DNA from: Sphaerosporella brunnea
Taxonomy: Eukaryota; Ascomycota; Pezizomycetes; Pezizales; Pyronemataceae
Length of the DNA stretch: 64,000 nucleotides
Reading direction: 5' to 3'
Assembly: GCA_008704415.1 (NCBI GenBank)
Contig: VXIS01000246.1
Span: 1-64,000, forward strand
Part shown: in pieces, positions 56,806-64,000 of the stretch
Position numbering within the stretch: the first letter of the stretch is position 1
Layout: every line of letters begins with the position of its first letter
Translations under genes and position numbers: made by a program
The notes under the pieces: generated by a model
Database searches by the model: none
Seen by the model: only the letters and a program-made list of their open reading frames with translations
Told to the model about the DNA's origin: nothing

Positions 56806-57648
56806 TTAGTATTTACGACGCCGCTTATGATGCCAAAAAACTGTCTTGTCAAGACGTTGGGCAATCCAACTTGGTCAAATTGCATTTGTTGGCTGCGAGA
56901 CTTGCAGGTTTGCCTCTTACTTTTTGATTTTAGAGGAAAACTGAAGTTCCGGCCACGGGGACTCGGGCGCGCGGGCGTGGGGCTGGCCTGCATGCGCAGC
57001 TGATGCCTGCTTCATCATCGTGGAGCCCTGGTCATCCCCGCATTGTCACATTGCGGGAAACTCCATTGGTGGTGGTGATGGTGCCTTGCTGCCTCGCTCT
57101 GCTATGTAGCTTCGACCCTGTCTCTCGCGCTGCCGTGCTAGCAATAAAACGGAGACGTTTTCAAAAACGTTTGGAAAAGATGGTTCGATTCAGAAATGGT
57201 TACAGTGCCATTTAAAAACATATGCGGCTTTGGAAGCATCGTCCAGCGCAAATTGTAAACATACAGGTATAGCGGTTTTCACGGCTCTTTTTATTATGGG
57301 CACGATTCGGCAAACGTTCAAGGCGAAAAAAAACCGTCCTCCTTTTTTACAACGGCAGTTACAAGCTCACGTATTACTTTGCCTCCCGTCACGGACCGTC
57401 GTTAGACTTCCCTAATAGTCAGGGCTTGTTTATGAGGTTGGTGGAGTTCTAAGCCTCTCGATGTCGGTATACGTATGCGTAGAAGGATTGGGTTTGCACG
57501 ATTGAGTTGCGGCACACCTTGTCGCGAATAAAAATAACATACAGACAAATACAAAGCACTGGAGAACCGGCAAGTGAAATCCATGATCATGAATTAAAAA
57601 AGCAAAAATCATGCAACGAGTGATACTCTCGTGATCAAAAGTCCCCAA
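56806..57648. other. Intergenic, no gene seen
   Basis: Spacer between two mobile-element relics. Short frames only. Confidence 0.4.
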
Positions 57649-57912
57649 CAGTGTTCTCAATAGCCGGCCCACAAATCCCGGGCTGTCAGCCCGGCTGCCA
57701 AAATGGGCCGGCTGGGCTGGCTGTTTGATCACTGGCTGGCTGGCTGTGGACCGCGTCTTTGCATGTAAAAGTCGCGAATTGGTACAGAGTGATACCCAGT
57801 GAAGCAACAATGATGCCCATTCTTCATACCCGCGCAACAGCTCATGCAGCCGATAGCCAGCCGGCCGGGCTGCGAGTTGAAAAGCCGGGCTGGCTGGCTA
57901 TTGAGAACACTG
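57649..57912. mobile_element. MITE with perfect 17-bp terminal inverted repeats
   Basis: Starts CAGTGTTCTCAATAGCC and ends with its exact reverse complement (57896-57912). The interior is rich in GGCTGGCT/AGCCAGCC, giving further inverted symmetry. It has no coding capacity. No clear target-site duplication is seen. A short relative lies at 36675-36747 and a GGCTGGCT-rich fragment at 652-735. The CAGTG ends are compatible with hAT-like elements, but the family is not established. Confidence 0.65.
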
Positions 57913-58037
57913 TCTGTGGGCTAGTCACGTGGTTGAAGGTTTGGATGTTTACGTCTCACTCTCCACCTCCCCTCCCTTTTTTTCTCTTCTCCACCTCAAC
58001 ACCGCCCCAGCGGTTCCCACGAACCAGAGTCACAAAG

Positions 58038-58779
58038 ATGTCGGGATCGAATGAAGAGGCAGAGTTATCAGTCCTTTCTTCTCTCTCTGTCTCTGTCAGT
58101 AATCCCCCCCCCCCCCCTTCATTCAGCCCTATTCATCGCTGATTTCAAAGTGATGCAGCCTAATATGGAACCTTCTCTTCCCTCTAAACTCTTCCTCACC
58201 CCACCACCGATCGTTGCTATCGCGGGACTTCCCACCACGTTCCCGGCGATCACGGCATCAGTCCCGGTTGTGAGGCTTTTTATTTTTGAGTTGATGTGTG
58301 CCGAGCACTTCCACTGGTGGGCCTTGGAACCAGACATCATCCGGGATACTTATGTCCACTGGAGGGGCGACGGGACGATGTTGCGGACAGCTAATCTAGA
58401 CCACTACGTACTGATGATGCACTGTCCGACCGTTTATGCACTAACCATCAAAGTCCACATCGACGAGTTGCTCCGGAAGGAGGAAATGGAACAGGCTGAA
58501 ACCGATGCGAAGAAGGTATATCTTTCAGCCTTGTTCGGCATCCATGGGCTCATAGGTTTACAAGCGAAAAGCCTTGCGATTGCCAAAAAAGTGGACACCA
58601 TCGCCGTTGCAGATGCGACCATTGTCGGCTGTGGGTGCCATGGGCCGTGCTTGGAGCTTGACGGCATCCCCACAGCATGGAGAGGTCTTACGAACGTCTT
58701 CATTCAGTTGGAGACTATGGGAGTCCCCATTAGCACCGCATACGTTGGGGGTCAGTACGTGCGTAGACGTTGGTTGTAA
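58038..58779 (+). CDS. Hypothetical protein next to the Crinkler-like fragment (about 229 aa)
   Basis: Proposed exons 58038-58098 and 58151-58779, with a 52-nt intron that removes a run of 14 C. The exon 2 protein is well-formed: VPVVRLFIFELMCAEHFHWW, EPDIIRDTYVHWRGDG, KVHIDELLRKEEMEQAETDA, then SLAIAKKVDTIAVADATIVG and GCGCHGPCLEL. No family is recognised. It lies 0.2 kb upstream of a P-loop gene fragment on the same strand and may be the N-terminal part of the same former gene, or an independent gene. Confidence 0.5.
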
Positions 58780-58968
58780 AGGCGGAAATCTGTGGCGGCG
58801 GCGGCGTTGGAGGAGGTGATGAAGTTGTGTTGATTCGTGTTTGTTGATGATGGGCGACTTGGTACGGTGGCTCGCTGCCGCGGGCAAAGCCTGAGGTCCG
58901 AGAAACAATCATGCGGACTCGTTACATATCAGTGCCGACGTTCGGCGAGACGAATACGACAAACCTGA

Positions 58969-59460
58969 TGCGATGCCCCCCATCTCGATCTGCGATCTTT
59001 GCTTGCGGGAATCCCGTCATCCAGCATTGATGATGGTCTGTTGCCATGCGCCGCCAACAACATGCTCGTACGGGGGGCGTATGAAGAGGCGTACCGGTTC
59101 TTAACGGAACATGAACGTGACGCCGGCTCCGACTCCAGCAACAACAAGCGACACAACGTTCTCGACAGGGCGGCCATCATCACTGGTCACCCGGGCATCG
59201 GCAAAACCTGGTTCCTGTCTTTCGTGCTTGTGCAACGTCTGTTGAATGGTCTACAGACAGTGTTCCAATACGCACCCGAAGATAGCGAAAACAAATGCGG
59301 TGTCTGCCACATTCTTTTTGACCGCCGAGGTGCAAAGATCATCGATTCGCTGCATACACTGCTCGCAGCGGGCTTTCCTGGCGCGATCGAGTAGCCACCC
59401 GGCTTTACGTCGACCATCATCGATCAATATGACACCTACGGCGGATTACCATTTAAGGGA
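58969..59460 (+). pseudogene. Broken Crinkler-like P-loop gene
   Basis: After a TGA at 58966 the frame has no ATG at the expected place and reads GIPSSSIDDGLLP, LVRGAYEEAYRFL, then a Walker A motif in AIITGHPGIGKTWFLSFVL and QRLLNGLQTVFQ. This order is typical of the P-loop region of fungal Crinkler-like (CRN) proteins. A TAG occurs at about 59392, and the frame then runs into an A tract at 59460 that ends all similarity. It is therefore a truncated fragment. Family assignment rests on the P-loop region only. Confidence 0.6.
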
Positions 59461-59583
59461 AAAAAAAAAAAAAAAAAAAAACGGCGGCGGCGTCGAATGT
59501 TTATTTCCCGTTGAATGTTTCTTCTTTTTTTTTTTCCTACGTCTGCCGTTGTTTTTCGCGCGGAAAAACTCGATTGTATATTA
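59460..59583. other. A tract and T tract junction
   Basis: A run of more than 20 A begins at 59460, exactly where the Crinkler-like frame stops resembling the family, and is followed by a CGG run and a T run. It could be the tail of an inserted LINE- or SINE-type sequence, or simple slippage. Confidence 0.35.
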
Positions 59584-59926
59584 GGGGTATTCAGTATTCA
59601 ATTTGGCTGAAAACGGCACCATATATGGGTACCAGAAATATGAACGTCTACTTTTTCATTTCATGCACATAATATGCGTTTTCCATTTTAATGATGATCA
59701 ACAAAGCTCCAAATACCCCAACCGACTATGGCCCTCCACATACATAATCGCGGCTCAGATGCTAGCACTCACATTCACCGGAATCAAGCGACAAGAAGGA
59801 AACAACTTTTTACGGCGCATAATATGCCCTCTTTTATTGGGGGGTATTCAACTACAACTACCTATTATGCTATCGCTAATCGGCGCACCCCTATATGGTG
59901 CCGTTTTCAGCCAAATTGAATACCCC
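59584..59926. mobile_element. MITE with TA target duplication (Tc1/mariner-type)
   Basis: Ends are GGGGTATTCA and its reverse complement TGAATACCCC, flanked on both sides by TA (59582-59583 and 59927-59928). The inverted repeats extend through ATTTGGCTGAAAACGGCACC and ATATA, the left one carrying a 7-nt duplication. The element is 343 bp and has no coding frame. A further internal GGGGTATTCA occurs near 59840. TA duplication points to the Tc1/mariner superfamily as the source of transposase. Confidence 0.75.
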
Positions 59927-59928
59927 TA

Positions 59929-60833
59929 TTGTTTTTTTTTTTGCCCCGCTCCCTGGCACTGCACTGGCATATATATATAGAGGGTAGTATATCTGATGTG
60001 CACGGTGCTTGACGGGTATTGAGGCCACAAGGGTTCCAATATGACAGCCAGACAGAAACCGTTGTACGCTCGTCACTCACCTACATAGCAAAAAAAAAAA
60101 GGACAACAACCAGCCGGACATCACCCCCCCTGGGTCTCGACCATCGATCGACCGAAGTTCCAGTTCTTCGGATCGTCATCTCGAGGGGACAAAAGCCGGG
60201 TTCCGAGACGGCTCCAAGGACGTCTCTCTCTCTCCATATCCCTCCGCCCTTTAGACTGCGTGCACCATAGCCGTTTTTCCTACTCCATGCGCCGGTCCCG
60301 TTATCAAGACGTCTGTCTCATAGGCGGATCAGGTTTTGCAGTTATGCGCTGTGGAGGAATACCTCGAATCTAGCAGCAGGCAGGATTTCAAAAAAAAAAA
60401 AAAAAAATCCCACGACAAATCGATTGAAAAATCCCCCCAATATCCAATACTAATACCAATACCAATACCAATACCAATACCAATACCAATACCAATACCA
60501 ATACCAATACCAATACCAATACCAATACCAATACCAATACCAATACCAATACCAATACCCAATATCACCGTCTAATTCCCTAGCTAAGTACATACCTAAG
60601 CTACACATGATACAACAGCAGAACCTGCAAAAAAAAAAGATTAAAAAAAAAATTTAAAAAAAAAAATTAAAAAAAATCGAAACCTACGTACATACCTGCA
60701 TGCACAATCATGATATCATGATATCGCAAGCAACCAAAAGCCAAAAGCCAAAAATACAAAAGCCAAAAGCCAAACCAAACCAAAACTCCAATCAAAAAAA
60801 AAAAAAAAAAGCCCCAGACTAAATCACTTAACC
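59929..60833. other. Intergenic with simple repeats
   Basis: No gene seen. Contains several A tracts (60 390s, 60630-60680, 60796-60812), the hexamer run listed separately, and a perfect short palindrome ATCATGATATCATGAT near 60708-60723. Confidence 0.45.
60453..60558. repeat. Hexanucleotide microsatellite (ATACCA)
   Basis: About 17 uninterrupted ATACCA units. They generate dipeptide (Pro-Ile or Gly-Ile) open frames on the two strands, which are artefacts. Confidence 0.9.
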
Positions 60834-62460
60834 TCAGCCGCGGCCAGTGACAATATCGACATCTCTGGAAAGAATCCTCATTCTTGGCCACTGAATCCAC
60901 GGCAGCCATTCCTCGCTGAGACACGCCTCGCATCTTCTGAGCTCAAAAAGCGCGCTTCCCTTATTCCACCAAAACTCCTCTACCAGGGTAAACAGCGCAC
61001 AATAGTGCATAAAAATAACGAGCGCTCTCGGCCGCTTACTTTCCAGGAGCTCGACGTACTTATCTGCCGCGGTGATAGGCCAGACAAAGATGGAGCCGAT
61101 GACCGATTCCCACTGCGAGATGGTGACGAACGATTTGCGCAGCTCCGCGATGGCGGAGAAGTATGCGGTAGAGGTGGTGGTGTCGGAGAGCTCTTCAGAC
61201 CCGGGCAGAGAGCGGTCGGTGCATAGACGGTAGAGGCTCTGCAGCAGGCCTTCGGTTTCTGGATCGAGGCCTTCGGTGGCCGAGGAAAGCTCGTATTGGC
61301 GAATCAGAGGGGAGAGAGGGCCGCCGGTGACCCAGCTCCACGCTTGCTTCAGGATGCTGTGAACGCCGCGGAGGAGCGGGACCCAGGATGCGATCCGGCC
61401 GGCATCGAGCGGGCGCTGGGCGTCTTCGATACGGGAGGATACGAAGGAGTAGATCACCACCAGGCAGGCGGTGACTACTAGAGCGTCGCAATTCTCGCGG
61501 GATAGGTGTGCCAGGGTGGCGGCCATCCCGCGCACTGCGTGCTCGTGGTGGTGTGCTGCGGCGGTTATGTAGTGTGCGCCTTTTGAGTGATCGGCTTCTG
61601 TGGACTGCAGGTGCAACGCGGCGATGGCGAGAAGCGCATGCATCAGGAATGGATGGTGCACGGCCAGCACGGGGATGTTGATTCTCCACAACACCTGGAT
61701 GGTGGGGTGGTTGCTGATCGTGTCCCAGGTGGAGGTGGACCAGTGGTGCATCAAGGACAGATCTAGCACGTTGAGGGTACTGGTTGTGAGCGGCACAGGA
61801 TTGAACGGTGGGAGCACGGGCTGATTCGATGTTGCGAATGAAGATGTGGATAGTGACGGGGATCGCGGCGGCAATGCTACCGTCGGTGATTGCTTCACAC
61901 CTAGAAGCAGCCCATCCGTCGGCGCGGGACTGGGCACAAGGCTGGATGCAGGTGTGAGCGGCGACACTGTCGGTGCCCGAATGTGGCCATTATTATCCTG
62001 CGCTCCAGGCGAAGGATGGTGATGAACATGTGACGGCGAGGGGGACGGTAGAGAAACCATCATCTCCAGCGTCGGCAAGTTGCTGGAAGTAGTAACCTGC
62101 TGAGCAGGTGGTGGAGGGGAGACATTCGATATTGCGGACGCAACAGCTGGGCTGGAAGTACCCACAGCTCGCGGCCGCCGCGGAACAGGCTGGAGGTCTG
62201 GCGCAGCAGCAATCTCATCCGGCGACAGCGAGAAGTCGCATACGATAGCATGTTTGACGCAATTACCGCACGCCGGGTGGACCTCATCGCACTGGAATTC
62301 GGTGTTAGAAATATGTCCAGAGAGCTCCCCACGAACGCGACCGTATTCGCACCGAACGCGATGGCGATACGTGTAAAGTATTTATACGTACCTTTATTCT
62401 GCGCTTTTTGCATCGCTGGCATCCAGTCCGCGATTTCTTGTGAGATCTTCTTGGGGCCAT
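60834..62460 (-). CDS. Zn(II)2Cys6 transcription factor (508 aa)
   Basis: Exon 1 (62392-62460) starts MAPRRSHKKSRTGCQRCKKR. A 100-nt intron with GTACGT and TTCCAG follows, then exon 2 (60834-62291) starts CDEVHPACGNC. Spliced, it gives a complete zinc cluster C-x2-C-x6-C-x6-C-x2-C-x6-C split by the intron, as is common in this family. A Ser/Pro-rich linker follows. From about residue 165, LNVLDLSLMHHWSTSTWDTI and HPFLMHALLAIAALHL mark the fungal-specific transcription factor domain seen in Upc2/sterol-uptake-control-like regulators. Such proteins bind CGG-type DNA elements. The target genes are not deducible here. Confidence 0.9.
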
Positions 62461-62938
62461 CTTCCGGAGCGTATTCGTAGCGTTTCCTGTCGCTTGTCAC
62501 AAGGAGGGAAGAGAGTGAGCGAGCGAGAGCTGACGATGCCCCGGTGAATTGCTTACGAACACGAATAAGATGCGGTTCAGGGGGTTAATATGGAGATCCC
62601 TGTCCATTCGTATCGGAGTATCGGATACAGACGACACGGAAAGGAAGATGCCGGTGTACGAGAAAGCATGGGCTCGCACTGAAAAGGGCTGGATACAGTA
62701 TATAAACCACAGGCATTGTCAGGCACGCCGCTTGGTCAAGAGCTGCTGGAACCGGTCATTTCCTCCAGCCGGTTAAGCGCGGCGGTGAGACGCGTCCCGT
62801 ATTAAACCACGGCTCATCACTGACGGACAGCATTGTAGGCGGACGAGATCTAAAAGTCTCTCTGGGGCCACTTTCATCATCAGTAACCGCCAGCTGCCTA
62901 AATATCTGGTCTAGCTTTTATTTGGGCCGACCGACAGG
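62461..62938. other. Intergenic between regulator and bioDA
   Basis: Contains the promoter of the zinc-cluster regulator. No gene seen. Confidence 0.4.
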
Positions 62939-64000
62939 TCACATCGCCCGAAGACTCTCCATAATAATATCCTCCAATGCCCTAACAGTCTCCTGCTTCG
63001 ACGTCAAGCTAGTCATAACATAGACGACATTTCCCAGCGTCCTAGCATCCACTCCGTTAGATTTCAAATCCGCCAGGAGCCCTCCCGCCGCCGTAGAGGT
63101 GTATCCTATCAACAAGAATCAGCATCTGTCCACCCTTCAGGGCGGGAGTTTACATACCAGTGGTTTTGTCATCCCTAAGCGTCACAGCCAGCACAGTACC
63201 CAGCGCGAACGTGCCCTCAACCTGCGGCAGATGCGACACCTCGCTCACGAAGCTCTGTCGCCACTGGCTCCACACATCCATCTCCACACCCTCCTGACTG
63301 GCCCAGTCAGCTTTGGCTGCCTTCCACTCTCCAGCTTGGTCGAGCTCGAGAATGGTCTCCACCGACTTCTTCGCAACACTGCATCCGACGGCATGGGCGG
63401 TGTAACTGTGTCCGTGAAGTAGGGCCATGGTCTTGTCCTTGTGAAGGAACTGCTTGAATATGCTCTCACTGGCAAGAGTGGTACATAAAGGAAGGAGGCC
63501 GCCGGTCAGGAGCTTCGCGTGAATGCTGACGTCGGCGTCGACTCCGAGGAAGGAAGCGGAGGAGACGCGGCCTAGGCGATGAAGGCCGGTAAAGACCTCG
63601 TCGAAGACTATGGGGACACCCGACCACGAGTCCGGCGAGGAAACATCCTCCGAGAACTCAGGGAAAAGCCCTGGGGTATTCCGAACAACATTGACCAGAG
63701 TCCGTTGGAACAGCGGGTCGCTTTATCGCGGTCAGCCTTCTTCTGGCAAAAGTAAAAAAAGTGGGGATACGTACGCAAACAGCATCCCTCCAGACCCCAG
63801 AATCAACGGCTCAATCATGACCGCACCGAACTTCTTTCCTTCATCTTTGATCGCTCGCTTCAGCTCTCCACGGATGTAGTTCGCGTACTGTTCCCCAACC
63901 ACTCCGCCTTCTCTCTTCTCCACATCGAATATGCTAGCGAGGTTGTCGAACTTGATTTCCGATCCGCCCATTTCCTGTGGCATGTTGATCTTCCAGGCTC
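62939..64000 (-). CDS. bioDA: Bifunctional dethiobiotin synthetase/DAPA aminotransferase, C-terminal part
   Basis: Runs off the window at its 5' side. Visible exons are 63775 to beyond 64000, 63158-63720 and 62939-63105, with 54- and 52-nt introns in phase. It is a class III, PLP-dependent aminotransferase. VMIEPLILGSGGMLF joins across an intron to ADPLFQRTLV; IVFDEVFTGLHRLGR has the Asp that binds the PLP ring; SIHAKLLTGGLLPL has the catalytic lysine; MALLHGHSYTAHAVGC follows. The C-terminus is TLGNVVYVMTSLTSKQETV to LRAM. In fungi this half is usually fused behind dethiobiotin synthetase and makes 7,8-diaminopelargonate in mitochondrial biotin synthesis. The fused N-terminal half would lie outside the window. 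Confidence 0.9.

Noticed and set aside
60329..60575. Gly-Ile or Pro-Ile repeat protein
   Set aside because: Product of the ATACCA hexamer run on both strands.
61195..61689. Arg-rich minus-strand frame inside the zinc-cluster gene
   Set aside because: Out-of-frame shadow of the regulator's coding sequence.

Overview
The window is nuclear DNA of a filamentous ascomycete (Pezizomycotina). The evidence is GT-AG introns mostly 49-66 nt long, a Zn(II)2Cys6 regulator, a fused biotin-synthesis enzyme read on its aminotransferase side, a Pff1-type vacuolar protease, an intron-bearing tRNA-Glu, and many small lineage-specific genes. Two plant cell-wall-degrading genes, a GH7 cellulase and an AA9 polysaccharide monooxygenase, are present only as decayed pseudogenes. 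That would suit a symbiotic fungus that has given up lignocellulose decay, such as an ectomycorrhizal Pezizomycete, but the placement is an inference.

Layout. 1-8 kb: small zinc-binding proteins, a GPI-anchored-type secreted protein and one unrecognised gene. 8.6-12.3 kb: an array of 14 copies of a short conserved hairpin, homogeneous in the middle and diverged at the edges. 13-21 kb: small genes, several encoding tiny membrane proteins, with coding tandem repeats and a tRNA-like gene. 22-28 kb: a broken short-chain dehydrogenase, an F-box-like/ankyrin-like gene and a lysine-tailed small protein. 29-32 kb: the vacuolar membrane protease. 32-42 kb: small hypothetical genes, the GH7 relic and gene-poor DNA. 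42-45.4 kb: a RING-like protein and a DUF1399/GRDP-like gene. 48.7-49.7 kb: the AA9 relic. 50-52 kb: a folded Pol III-like element, tRNA-Glu and a small cysteine protein. 53.4-55.8 kb: a RecQ helicase. 56-60 kb: an island of transposon relics (Mutator-like, two MITEs) and a broken Crinkler-like P-loop gene. 60.8-64 kb: a zinc-cluster regulator and the 3' part of bioDA.

The housekeeping genes (PFF1, RecQ, bioDA, DUF1399) do not form one pathway. The accessory part stands out for three things: the hairpin array, repeated small cysteine-rich or membrane proteins, and decay of secreted hydrolases. Splice sites were assigned by eye; each multi-exon model needs transcript support.
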